Source: Symbiodinium natans (taxonomy: Eukaryota > Sar > Dinophyceae > Suessiales > Symbiodiniaceae). Taken from it: a stretch of 64,000 nucleotides of DNA. The position numbers and the translations under genes are program-made. Where the stretch lies: positions 495,528 to 559,527 of the forward strand of contig CAJNDS010001057.1 in assembly GCA_905221605.1 (NCBI GenBank), in the 5' to 3' direction. Under the pieces are notes generated by a model that searched no databases, had not been told where the DNA came from, and saw only the letters and a list, made by a program, of their open reading frames with translations. Below are positions 47,620-57,438 of this stretch, one piece after another. The stretch's first letter is position 1. Each line of letters opens with the position of its first letter.

Positions 47620-48240
47620 TTCAAGGCTTATCTAAGGGACTAGGGTGTGAAAGAGAAGGCCCGAAAACTCTATAGGGTTTAAGGCTTTAATCCCTAAGCC
47701 TTATAGCCTGTAGGGTTTAGGCTCAAACCTTAAACCCTAATTCTTTAAAACCCTAATTCTTTAATCATACATAGGGTTTCAAGGTTAAGCTTTTGGACTT
47801 AAATCCTTATTCGTAACCCTTTCAACCCCATAGTGAAGGTTTAAAGGTTTAAGGTGTAAGGTCTAGGCATTTGAAACTAAGCCGGCAAGTAAACCTACAC
47901 CCTTAACCTTGAAGCCCTGGGGTTAAGGGGCTTAAGGTTTAGAGGTTAAGGGTTTCAGATTTCAGCAGTCAAACCTAAGGGCCATGGAGTTTAAACCTGA
48001 AGTGTTTAAGGCTGAGGCGGTTCAGAACCCGAAAACCCCGTAGGGCTCTAAAAGGTTCAAAGGTGTTAAGCCTGTAGGCGCTGATGGTATACTTGCCCAG
48101 ACCTTAGGTTGTCAAACCATTTAGCCCTATACTATAGGCTGGGCGAAAGGTTTAGGGCTTGTCGGGGTGTATCTCTAAAACCCTCACGGGCTTAGCCCTC
48201 TAGGGTGTAGATTCTACAGGGTCAAAGGTCACAGGCACTG
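47620..48240. repeat. Degenerate TTTAAGG/CCCTAAA sequence
   Basis: Loose units such as AGGGTTTAAGG and AACCCTAA on both strands, the most decayed of the telomere-like stretches. Confidence 0.55.
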
Positions 48241-48295
48241 CCCTATAATTAGAACTTATAAACACCTGGATCTTTGAGGGGGGGGCGAGTGCCAC

Positions 48296-49022
48296 AAGTA
48301 CTACTAGTACTACTAGTACTACTAGTGCTACTAGGGCTACTAGTGCTACTAGTATTACTAGTACAACAAGTACTACAAGTACTACTAGTACTACTAGTAC
48401 TACTAGTATTGCTAGTACTACTTGTACTATTAGTACTACTAGTACTACTAGTACTACTAGTACTACTAGTACTACTAGTACTACTAGTACTACTAGTACT
48501 ACGAGTACTACGAGTACTACTAGTACTACTAGTGCTGCTAGTACTGCTAGTACTGCTAGTACTACTAGTACTGTAGTACTACTAGTACTACTTGTACTAC
48601 TAGTACTGCTAGTACTTCTAGTACTACTAGTACTACTAGTACTACTAGTACTATTAGTACTACTAGTACTACTAGTACTACTAGTACTACTAGTACTACT
48701 AGTACTACTAGTACTACTAGTACATTAGTATTACTAGTACTACGAGTATTACTAGTACTACTAGTACTACTAGTACTACTAGTATACCAGTACTACTAGT
48801 ACTACTAGTACTACTAGGACTACTAGTACTACTAGTACTACTAGTACTACTAGTACTACTAGTACTACTAGTACTACTAGTACTATTAGTACTACTAGTA
48901 CTACTAGTACTACTAGTACTACTAGTACTACTAGTACTACTAGTACTACTAGTACTACTAGTACTACTAGTACGACTAGTACTACTAGTACTACTAGTAC
49001 TATTAGTACTTAGTACCAGTGG
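48296..49022. repeat. (TACTACTAG)n array
   Basis: About 725 bp of a 9-bp unit. CTAGTACTAG-type palindromes form at unit borders. It sits about 500 bases upstream of the large retroelement ORF. The poly-Leu/Val ORFs are artefacts. Confidence 0.97.
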
Positions 49023-49132
49023 TACTACTCGTACTTGTGAGCAGGTCTAAGCACGCACGTTCCATGTGCAGAGCTGCCAGAACCAGTACTGTAGTTTTCC
49101 TTTGCATGTGTAGATTTGCAATTCGTATCAAT

Positions 49133-49151
49133 GCCAATATTTTGGCTCAAG
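49133..49151 (+). other. Relict dinoflagellate spliced leader
   Basis: GCCAATATTTTGGCTCAAG: the last 12 bases, TTTTGGCTCAAG, match the 3' end of the conserved 22-nt dinoflagellate spliced leader, and the preceding GCCA matches if a 3-base insertion is allowed. Relict leaders in genomic DNA are known in dinoflagellates as traces of reverse-transcribed, trans-spliced mRNAs. It lies about 385 bases before the retroelement ATG. Confidence 0.5.
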
Positions 49152-49438
49152 TACCGAGCTTGTGCCTTTGAGCACGGTAGAGTCGTACAGTAGCTCCTAG
49201 GTTGCTGTGCGGTCCGACCGGACGCACTCAGGCGTAGCTGCACAAGTGCTTGGACTCACGAAGTCGTAAAACAGCGTGACCGGGCTGTGATTGCATTGGC
49301 TTAGTGCAAGTCCAGTGCTGGTCGACTTCACAATTGGGGGCTGTTCTGGGAAACGTACAGCTCTTGTGCCTACGGCCCGAGTGGGCAAGCATTGCTTTGC
49401 TTGTCTGTCGCGGTCCGTGACCTGGACGCGTGGACTGT

Positions 49439-49522
49439 GTGCCACGCTTGCGGCCTGTTAACCAAGGCGCGGCGCTTCGCGTGCCACGCCTGCGGCCTGC
49501 TAACCAAGGCGCGGCTTTTCGC
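49439..49522 (+). repeat. Two tandem 42-bp units before the large ORF
   Basis: GTGCCACGCYTGCGGCCTG followed by YTAACCAAGGCGCGGC, twice in tandem, ending 15 bases before the ATG at 49537. It is probably part of the 5' leader. Confidence 0.8.
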
Positions 49523-49536
49523 CTTGTGTTGCGGCA

Positions 49537-52500
49537 ATGTCCGCAGAGGTTGCAGGTCAGGCTGAGGGCGTCACCCTCCTCGAAGCTATCGAGGGTGGAG
49601 ACGTTCCCTATCCCGAGCGGATGAGCTACGTCGCTTGGCTTAAGTGGCGTAGGGAGACTGGCAGCCGTCCATTGTCCAAGCGGGATGGGGTCAGCACTAC
49701 GCCAGAGCAAGAGGCGGCTCTCTGGCGGAAAGTCATGAAGTTCCTCCATGACGCCGAAGAGGAGGACGAGGATGAAGAGGAAGAAGAAGAGGACTCCGAG
49801 CTAGTCCCTGAGGCCTCGGGCGCTGGAGGCGACAGTCCGCCGCGGGTGGACGTCAGCGCCGCGGCTAGGGAGCTGGCCATGGTCCCTACCGGTGCTGCCT
49901 ATGTCCCTGCTACGGCACCAGGGTCCCGCCCGGCGGGACCGTCCGGTCCGCCGTCGACAGCAGGTTCAGTGCCAGGCACCGCAGAGGGCTTGCAGGCGGA
50001 GCTGCGCGCGATTTTCCGTCCAGACCAAGAACCGGTCGCGGACTACTTGACGCGCGTTTCGCGGATTGTCCTCGCGCTGAAAGCGCATGGAGTCACGGTG
50101 AGCTCCCGTGACCTTGACGCCTTAAGCACCAAAGCCACCCTCCTTGCGGATGAGTTCTCCAAGATAGGCGGGGACTGGCATCCTACGAAGATGGTCCGTC
50201 GGCTGCGGACCAGGTTCTCGGTCGCGGCTTTGCGCGGTGGCGAGGACCCCGAAGACGCAGAGGAGATTCAGCGCGAAATCCAATGCATCGGGGAGCTTAT
50301 CCTCGCGTTAGGGGGAAAAGAAAGCTCGAGCCAAGAGAAGGTTTGGAGCTCCCCGTCCGATGTGCCAGTTGAAGCCGTGGGGCCGCGTTCCCCAGGGCTC
50401 CCACAGCCTGCGACTGCGAGTGGGTTGGGGGTAGGATTGGACCGTGGAGGTTTGCACACTGCTGAGGTTGCAGGTGGTCCTTCCGCGGCCCGTGTCCTGG
50501 GCGCGCCGGACGGCGATTCCCCTTTGCGCGCGAAGCTTGCTGCGCTAGAGATGGAGATAGAAGCCCTGAAGCGAGGTTCAGACGGCGGAGGTTCGCAGAC
50601 CGGGTCCCAACACCCGGCGGGCGATCTCGCCGCCGCACTCGCCGCCCAAACTGAGGCGCTGAAAGAAGCGTTAGCGCAGAGGGGCGGGCAAAGCTCCATA
50701 ACTACGGTCAAAACTGACCTCACGTGGCCGACGCTGACCGACGACAAGTCGGACGCGCGAGACGTTGTCCTGTTCTACGAGGAGTTCGAGGACGTCTGCG
50801 CGCTGGCCAACAACTGTCGCGGTATGAGTGCGCGCGAAAAGCTGTTAGCGCTACGCGGGCGCTGCCGCGGCTCGCGCATGAAGACGTACACGAACGCGTA
50901 CCGCGCAGCGTGGAAATCGGGAGAGGTTCTCTCAGATCCACAGGCGGTGTATGACCGCATCAAGAACAAACACTTGATGTTCGGGGAATCGCGGGAGGAA
51001 AGAGAAGTCCGCGTGGATGGTGAGCACGCCTCTCTCGCTAAGGGTAAGCTCACAGGCCACCAATTCGAGCCTTTGTTTGAGGCCTCGATCGCGGACCTTG
51101 AGGCAGTAGGTCTCGGGAAGACCCCTCGAGAGTTGTATCTCTCATACCTCCGCAAGATGCCCCCTTATCTCCAAAAGGAGATCCGGAACGACAAAAGGTT
51201 GTGGCCTGGCGACCCCAAGGATGGCGGGTTGCGAGGACCGCAGACTTGGGAGGAGAGCCACAAAGTCGTTCTGGAGTACGAGCAGAGAGAAGCAGCGCAC
51301 AGGGCTGTTTCCCACTCTGTGTACACGGCCACCGGTTCGCAGAGCGCGGACCCGGCGGTCGCGCTGGCTGAGGCTCAGAAGGAGATTAAGAGTCTCAAGG
51401 CCGCTGCGAAGGCTGCTGCGAAAGGAGCAGCTGCCGCGGCCAAAGCTGGCGCGGACCAGACGTATGCTGCTACGTCGAAGGGAGCTGGCAAAGGAGCGGA
51501 CAAGAAGATCTGCTTCCACTTTCGCGATCATGGGAATTGCCCGAAAGGGGATGCCTGCCCGTACAGCCACGACAAGGAGCTTCGCAGAAAAGCTCTCGCG
51601 GCCAAGAAGGGTGACCAAACCTTTGCCACTGCGAAAGGTAAAGGCAAAGGGAAGGGAGGTGGCAAAGCAAAAGCCAACGCAAAGCCTAAGGCTGCGGCCA
51701 AAGGCGCGGCAAAGCCACCAGGCACTGTTTGCCCCTTTTTCTCCAAGAATGGGTCGTGCAAGAAAGGAGCCAGCTGCGACATGGTCCACAACCTGACGAC
51801 CTCAGGAGGGACGCCGGCCTTGCCTGCCAACTGGGCCCCGCCCTCCGGTGCTTCCATGTCTAACCCCTTCGCCGCGTTCAGTGTCCAGATAGGCAGCTCA
51901 GGCGTCCAGGCAGGCGTCCTAGGAGCCGCAGGACACGCCGCGGTGCAGCAGCACGCGCTTCCGTTAAGCAAGGGCGGGCGGGACAAGTTCGCCACCTTGG
52001 ACGATCTACCGAAGGACTGGTGGAACCTGGCGGACAACGAGCCAGGAGGCTACCAGTACAGAACGGTGGTCCAGGTCCTCGACCGCAAAGTCGAGTGCAT
52101 GCTTGACGGTTGCGCCGGCGCAAACCACGTGACTGAGGAACTCGTGGTAGGCATGATGAACCGGGCTGCAGAGCTTGGGATCGGCACTGAGGATCCTGGC
52201 TTTCCGGTCGTGAGACTTGAGAAGTGGGTCCACCCCGAATATGTGCATGGAATCGCATCGGGGGCCCCAGTTCCTTTGAAAGGGGCAGCAGTCTTGCGCG
52301 TCACGCTGCTGGAAGGCAAGACGGCGGACGATTGTCGCCCCAACACCGAGATTTTTGCGCGGTGTAAAATCGCAGCCAGAGGCACGTCCGATTGGCACGG
52401 ACTTATCCTTGGCGGCAGAGCGCTGGACTGCGCCGGAAGGATGGGCTTGGGATTCAGGCCGGGTCCCGACTTTCATGTCCTCGGCACGCTGGGAATCAGG

Positions 52501-55500
52501 ATGCCCAGATGTGAGGATCACAGTAGGACTCGGAAGGACAGGGCCTATGCCTTTGAAGCGCGGTTGTCAAGCCTGGACGACGCGTCATGCATCGGCCTGG
52601 GGGCGGAAGTCGTGAGCTTCTCCGCTATGACGGGGAAGAGCCGCTCGAGCTCTCGCCAGGTGATGGGGTGCTGGTGCCAGTCGGGAGTCTCCGCAGAGGG
52701 ATCCCTGTCCGAGGTTGTGCTTCCGGTTGAGTGTGGGGTTGAGGCTGTGCCAGGTCTCTGGCCCACAGGAGAGGGTAAAGGGTTTGTTTTGCTTGCAGCC
52801 CAAGAGTGTGATCACTCTCTCCAGCCAGGCGAGGTTGTTGCGGAAGTGCGTTCCGGCCTCGTCAGCACTGCGGCTTGTGGTTGTGGCGCGATTGAGACGG
52901 TGTTCGAGTCAGAGCCGTCTCCGCAGGCATGTGCGGATTGTGGGGTCGCCGTTGCTTCGGTTGACCATGACCCGTGCTTTGCTTGCGGGTCCGCGTCCAG
53001 GGCCGCGGCAAGAAGCTTCCAAGGTTGTTCCTCGTGTGCGCGGTCCTTTGGGCGGCTGCGTACCGGCGCCAGGATCGGTGTGCTATCGGTCCTTGCTGCG
53101 GTGACTGTTCTCGCTTCGGTGTGGGGCGGGAGCGGCCCGGTTGGGCGCCCTGTTGAGGAGCCTGGAGTGCTTACTTGCTTGGACCACCTTCCAAGCGTCG
53201 ACAGCTGGTGGGAGGCGCCAGGTGGTTACGCGTCTGTGTGGGGTAGGCGCCCTGCGCAGAAGGACCTTGGGACCGTGGCGGTCGAGAAGGCGCCTTACGA
53301 AACGTGCTTGCTTCAGCGCGCAGGTGAGGCGTGGCGTCTTTGGGACACGAGGGATTTGCGTGTGGCGGAAAGCGTTGCGTGCAGCGATGAGGTTCCCGTC
53401 ACCGAACGCCTCGCGGTCTTTAGGACGCGCAAGGGGCCACGCTGGGCTGGCTGGCGTGAGGGATCGGCCACGGCTGAAAGAGGCGCAAGTGATGCTGTGC
53501 GCCCAGCAGACGCGGTCGACACGGCGCGCTGCCCGAGCTATCATATCGTGGAGAGCTGGGACATCGATAAGATGATCGAGGAGCCTCCAACGGACTATTA
53601 TTATGAGCAGCTCGCGGCAGATATGCGCGCCCGGCACCCTAAGGCGTGCCCGCACCTCCTCGACCACCTCGTTTCCTTAGAGGGTTTCCTAGATAAGTCA
53701 ATCTTGTTTGGGTTCTCGTTTGGGATCAGTAAGGCCGAAGTTTGTGTCTCCAAAGGTAAGCTCCTAGGACACAACATTGGGCGGGACGGGAGTTCGCCTG
53801 ACGAAGAGCGTTGTCAGGCGGTGATTGACTTTCCCCCGCTCTGGGAGAAGCTTCACATTCAGCAATTTTTGGGTTGCGCAAATTGGTTGCGCGGCTACCT
53901 GCCTGTTGAGTATGGGCACGCAGCCAAGATTTTAGGGCAGTGGCAGAAGCCAGGCGCCGTCTTTCCTGAAGGCGGGCTGGGCTCAGCCGCCACCGAGGGT
54001 TGCAAAGCCTTTAAAGCGATTAAGCGCATGATGCAGAACCGCATCAATTTGGCTACCTTCGATGAGGCCTCTGCTGCGGATGGGTCGTGTCCCCTTGAGC
54101 AGATCGCGGATGCGTCGGGCATCGCGGTAGGGGGCAGCGTCGTGCAGATGACGCGTGACTTGAGTCAGCTCAAAGTGCTTATGACGCACTCAAAGAGCTT
54201 GACCCCCGCGCAGCAAAACTGGCCGCCCTTGATACAGGAGGCGTTTGCCCAGCTCGAGGTAAAGCGGGCGACACGCCGCATGTTTGGCTCTATTCGGACT
54301 CTGTGTTGGACAGATCATGCCAACCTTACCCGAGCGCAAACGTCGGACATCGGAATGGATCCGAAACTCGTCCGGTGGGTTGCGGAAATCCTTATGGATG
54401 GGTCCGAAATAAGGAGCCTTAGCGGTCGCTCAGCGACGCTGGGTGACAGTTTTAGCCGCAATCCCAAAGATCGGGATGCGCTCCTTGCGGCGAGGACGAA
54501 AGATCTCGAGGGCCTTTCGGGCCAACTCCGAGGTTTCGACCTGGACCAGTACCTCGGAGAGGGTACTGAGGGTGACGGACCCGTGCCCTGGGCGGTCGGC
54601 AACGACGCCGTCCCAGAGCCTGCGGGCCGTGTCCAGGCCGCGGCTGTGCCGATGTGCGTCGTCGCAGCCCTTCCGGTGCGCGTCATGGTTGTCTTTGACT
54701 ACGCGCGTTGGAAAGAGCAGGACGCAGAGCTGACTGAAATCAGGCGCGTTTTTCAAGCGAGCCTCCCTGGAGTTTCTGTGGCTGTCAGGGGTTGTTGGGG
54801 TCCGTTTGAGGATACCGACGGGCTTGCCTCGCATTTTGATTGCGGGGCCGGCAGGCTCGCAGGGACCAAGAAGATCAAGCGGATCAGGGTCGACTTGCTT
54901 ACTTCGTGTGCCAAGGTTCTTAGGGAAGCTTCGGGGTTTCGTCCGCAGTTCCTCGTAGGACTAGGGCAAGGCGGGCTTGTCACAGCCGTCCTTAGGTGGC
55001 CTTTGGTTGTTGAGCTCACGCTCCAAGCAAGGAACCTGCAGCGCAAGGAAGCCAGGGCTGTAGGAGAGGCTTGGGCAGGCATCAAGGCTATCTGGGCGGT
55101 GCGGCCACGCCTTTGGCGCACGCAGCAAGGCCACTTGGAAGTGGCCGAGGCTTGTCCGGAACTCAAGAAGGATTTTCCGGAGCCTCCCCTGCGAGGTTTT
55201 GGGATCGTAGGGAAGCAGGCATTGGGGGCGGAGGTTCTGCGGTCCTTGAGGCTGGACGCGGTTCGTTCCATTGATGATGCCAGCATTAGAGGGATGCTGG
55301 ACGAACCGTCACGACCCCTCTGGGACCATGAGGGTCTGTGCATCTGCGGCAAGCGGACCTACCTGTTTTCTCGCTGCCCCGCCTGCATCGAGAAAGAGGC
55401 AGTCGATACCTCGGTAGAGATAGCCGAGCGGGAGGAGCCCGAACCTCCGCTTGAGGGCGACCTTGAGGCCCATGAGGTGGGCCTAGAGGTCAACTCCGTC

Positions 55501-57438
55501 CTTGCAACTTTGGATAGGACAGGAGGTTTGGTTAGGGTTAGGTCCTCAACCATCCAGCAATGGGCGGTAGGGTTTAGGACTACGCCCAAAGATGCTCCAG
55601 TTCCCACTGCATATGGCATGCTGAGTGGGAAGATATGGAAGAAGAGCCATTCCATGAAGCTCAGCCTCGGCTCCCAGCACAAGGATCTTTCCAAGTGGGG
55701 CGATGTGAAGCCTTACTGGACCACATGGGTGGTTAGAGAAGATGGTGCTGTGGTGGCGGGGCACAACTGCTCGCCCCTGAATGTGGTTCAGGGCGACATC
55801 GTCGTGCATTGGTCGTCAGTGGTGAACTGGCACGGCCACAGACATGTCGTGAATGAGCAGTGTGAAGTGCTCTGGAGGTCTAATGGTAAAGAGGTTGCCT
55901 TAGACCCCTCCTTCGGCAAGCTGATAGCCCTTGTGGGTAGGGTTACTCAGGTCATTGGCTGGCGGGCAACCGGAGAAGCAGCTTCGGATCCCCGCAGGTC
56001 TACCCTGCAGGCGTCAAGGGTCCTTGCTCAATTCTCTTCGTCCAACGAGGGCGTAGAAGGGCATTGGACCGCGGGCGCTATCAGTCGCGGGAAGAATGCC
56101 AATGAGTGCAAGCTGAAGGGTAGAGTTTTGGCGTTTATGGGTGAAGAGCACAAGGGCCCTGCAGTGGTTCTAGAGCTCGTTAGCCATAGCCCCATCCTGT
56201 GCATTTGGGACCATTCCTCAACCAAGGTCAAGGTCGAGTTTAAGGGCGGTGTTCCGTCTTTGAGCCTGATCGCGGAGGAGGACGAAAATCGTCGTGAGCA
56301 GCTTGCGGTCGAGGCAAGGGACGCGGCGAACATTTCGGAGTTCCGAGTCACGGGATCCCTTCGTACGGCGTGGTACGAGGGTCAGCGGCGCGATCCCTCA
56401 TTGGCGGGCTCGATTCGCAAGCCAGAGCCGCCAATGGAGATATCCGGAGACGGGTTGCTTGAGCGCGAGGTGACCCTCAGGACGGGTCAAACCGTCGTTG
56501 TCCCAGTGGTTCCCAACGGGGCTGCGGGCGCGAATGGGGTGACCTGGCGCCGCGCTTGCTACAATTCAGTCCACTGTGGAGTCCTTGGGGCCCATAGGTC
56601 TGCTGAGGTTACCGTCAAGCTGCTAGAGAGGGCAGTCTGGTGGCCCGACTTAGAGAAAGATGTGCGGACCTGGGTCGCCAAATGTCTCGCTTGCATTAAA
56701 GGCCGCTCTCGACCGACGAAGGTTGAAGCTCGTGCGGTCAAATGTGGCGCCGAGACATGCTGGCAGGAAGTCAGCGTGGACTGTGAAGGTCCGAACCGAG
56801 AGGACAGGGAGGGGCATAGGTACTCGCTTACGTACTTCGATTGCCTCAGTCATGCTGTCCTCCTCGAGCCGATGAGGTCTCTGACTCATGCTGAAGTCAG
56901 GAGGGCGTTCGTGCGCTGTGTGCTTCGCAGCAGGACGATCCCGAGCCTCATCAGGTCGGATAGAGGGCCAGAGTTCAAGAATGCGCTCATGGCAGAACTC
57001 AGCGCTATGCTTGGGACCGAGTGGCGGTTCAGCGCGCCCTTGAGGCCTTGTGAGTTGGGCGCAAACGAGCGAGTCCACCAAGAAGTTCAAAAGGTGCTGG
57101 GGGCGGTCGTCAGGCAAGTCGGCGCCTCCCTTTCCGAAGCTTGGTCGGAGTGGCTCGTGGTGGCGGAGTACGTCATAGATAACACTCCGGGACCCCACGG
57201 GTATACCCCGAGGGACCTCGAGCGGAGCTGGTCGCTCGCTCTACCACTTGAAAAGGACGTCCTGCGAGACGCCTTGCAGTTCGAACCCATCTCTGATTGG
57301 GCTCGGAGCCAGTTTAAGCAGTTCTCGGAACTAGCTGCTGCGGTCCGAGAGCACTGGACGCGGGCGCGGAATCCCGCGAGCCGGTCGTCTTTGAGGACGA
57401 TGGAACCGGCGGGGACGGCTCGTCTCGCCCCAGCTTAG
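49537..57438 (+). CDS. Ty3-type Gag-Pol polyprotein lacking the RT N-terminal half
   Basis: 2,633 codons from an ATG. Seen in order: acidic run (about 74-89); Gag-like helical region (394-592); two CCCH fingers with C-X8-C-X5-C-X3-H spacing (659-678, 732-751); protease-like MLDGCAGANHV (857-859 is Asp-Gly-Cys instead of Asp-Ser/Thr-Gly) with LILGGRALD near 956; a Cys cluster (about 1112-1172) and membrane segment (1180-1198). Then the RT C-terminal half (1354-1500; KLLGHNIGRDG, FLGCANWLRGYLP), RNase H with all four acids (D1525, E1568, D1593, D1637), about 700 residues of unknown sequence including GLGQGGL (1808-1814) and a C-x-C/C-x2-C cluster (1935-1950), and integrase with an HHCC finger (H2346, H2353, C2383, C2386) and D2415, D2475, E2511 (DD35E). 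RT fingers and palm are missing here and lie in the next ORF. The frame is fully open, which argues against old decay. Confidence 0.88.
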   Translation: MSAEVAGQAEGVTLLEAIEGGDVPYPERMSYVAWLKWRRETGSRPLSKRDGVSTTPEQEAALWRKVMKFLHDAEEEDEDEEEEEEDSELVPEASGAGGDSPPRVDVSAAARELAMVPTGAAYVPATAPGSRPAGPSGPPSTAGSVPGTAEGLQAELRAIFRPDQEPVADYLTRVSRIVLALKAHGVTVSSRDLDALSTKATLLADEFSKIGGDWHPTKMVRRLRTRFSVAALRGGEDPEDAEEIQREIQCIGELILALGGKESSSQEKVWSSPSDVPVEAVGPRSPGLPQPATASGLGVGLDRGGLHTAEVAGGPSAARVLGAPDGDSPLRAKLAALEMEIEALKRGSDGGGSQTGSQHPAGDLAAALAAQTEALKEALAQRGGQSSITTVKTDLTWPTLTDDKSDARDVVLFYEEFEDVCALANNCRGMSAREKLLALRGRCRGSRMKTYTNAYRAAWKSGEVLSDPQAVYDRIKNKHLMFGESREEREVRVDGEHASLAKGKLTGHQFEPLFEASIADLEAVGLGKTPRELYLSYLRKMPPYLQKEIRNDKRLWPGDPKDGGLRGPQTWEESHKVVLEYEQREAAHRAVSHSVYTATGSQSADPAVALAEAQKEIKSLKAAAKAAAKGAAAAAKAGADQTYAATSKGAGKGADKKICFHFRDHGNCPKGDACPYSHDKELRRKALAAKKGDQTFATAKGKGKGKGGGKAKANAKPKAAAKGAAKPPGTVCPFFSKNGSCKKGASCDMVHNLTTSGGTPALPANWAPPSGASMSNPFAAFSVQIGSSGVQAGVLGAAGHAAVQQHALPLSKGGRDKFATLDDLPKDWWNLADNEPGGYQYRTVVQVLDRKVECMLDGCAGANHVTEELVVGMMNRAAELGIGTEDPGFPVVRLEKWVHPEYVHGIASGAPVPLKGAAVLRVTLLEGKTADDCRPNTEIFARCKIAARGTSDWHGLILGGRALDCAGRMGLGFRPGPDFHVLGTLGIRMPRCEDHSRTRKDRAYAFEARLSSLDDASCIGLGAEVVSFSAMTGKSRSSSRQVMGCWCQSGVSAEGSLSEVVLPVECGVEAVPGLWPTGEGKGFVLLAAQECDHSLQPGEVVAEVRSGLVSTAACGCGAIETVFESEPSPQACADCGVAVASVDHDPCFACGSASRAAARSFQGCSSCARSFGRLRTGARIGVLSVLAAVTVLASVWGGSGPVGRPVEEPGVLTCLDHLPSVDSWWEAPGGYASVWGRRPAQKDLGTVAVEKAPYETCLLQRAGEAWRLWDTRDLRVAESVACSDEVPVTERLAVFRTRKGPRWAGWREGSATAERGASDAVRPADAVDTARCPSYHIVESWDIDKMIEEPPTDYYYEQLAADMRARHPKACPHLLDHLVSLEGFLDKSILFGFSFGISKAEVCVSKGKLLGHNIGRDGSSPDEERCQAVIDFPPLWEKLHIQQFLGCANWLRGYLPVEYGHAAKILGQWQKPGAVFPEGGLGSAATEGCKAFKAIKRMMQNRINLATFDEASAADGSCPLEQIADASGIAVGGSVVQMTRDLSQLKVLMTHSKSLTPAQQNWPPLIQEAFAQLEVKRATRRMFGSIRTLCWTDHANLTRAQTSDIGMDPKLVRWVAEILMDGSEIRSLSGRSATLGDSFSRNPKDRDALLAARTKDLEGLSGQLRGFDLDQYLGEGTEGDGPVPWAVGNDAVPEPAGRVQAAAVPMCVVAALPVRVMVVFDYARWKEQDAELTEIRRVFQASLPGVSVAVRGCWGPFEDTDGLASHFDCGAGRLAGTKKIKRIRVDLLTSCAKVLREASGFRPQFLVGLGQGGLVTAVLRWPLVVELTLQARNLQRKEARAVGEAWAGIKAIWAVRPRLWRTQQGHLEVAEACPELKKDFPEPPLRGFGIVGKQALGAEVLRSLRLDAVRSIDDASIRGMLDEPSRPLWDHEGLCICGKRTYLFSRCPACIEKEAVDTSVEIAEREEPEPPLEGDLEAHEVGLEVNSVLATLDRTGGLVRVRSSTIQQWAVGFRTTPKDAPVPTAYGMLSGKIWKKSHSMKLSLGSQHKDLSKWGDVKPYWTTWVVREDGAVVAGHNCSPLNVVQGDIVVHWSSVVNWHGHRHVVNEQCEVLWRSNGKEVALDPSFGKLIALVGRVTQVIGWRATGEAASDPRRSTLQASRVLAQFSSSNEGVEGHWTAGAISRGKNANECKLKGRVLAFMGEEHKGPAVVLELVSHSPILCIWDHSSTKVKVEFKGGVPSLSLIAEEDENRREQLAVEARDAANISEFRVTGSLRTAWYEGQRRDPSLAGSIRKPEPPMEISGDGLLEREVTLRTGQTVVVPVVPNGAAGANGVTWRRACYNSVHCGVLGAHRSAEVTVKLLERAVWWPDLEKDVRTWVAKCLACIKGRSRPTKVEARAVKCGAETCWQEVSVDCEGPNREDREGHRYSLTYFDCLSHAVLLEPMRSLTHAEVRRAFVRCVLRSRTIPSLIRSDRGPEFKNALMAELSAMLGTEWRFSAPLRPCELGANERVHQEVQKVLGAVVRQVGASLSEAWSEWLVVAEYVIDNTPGPHGYTPRDLERSWSLALPLEKDVLRDALQFEPISDWARSQFKQFSELAAAVREHWTRARNPASRSSLRTMEPAGTARLAPA

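Noticed and set aside
48274-48576. Leu/Val-rich 100-residue ORF resembling a membrane protein
   Set aside because: Translation of the TACTACTAG array.
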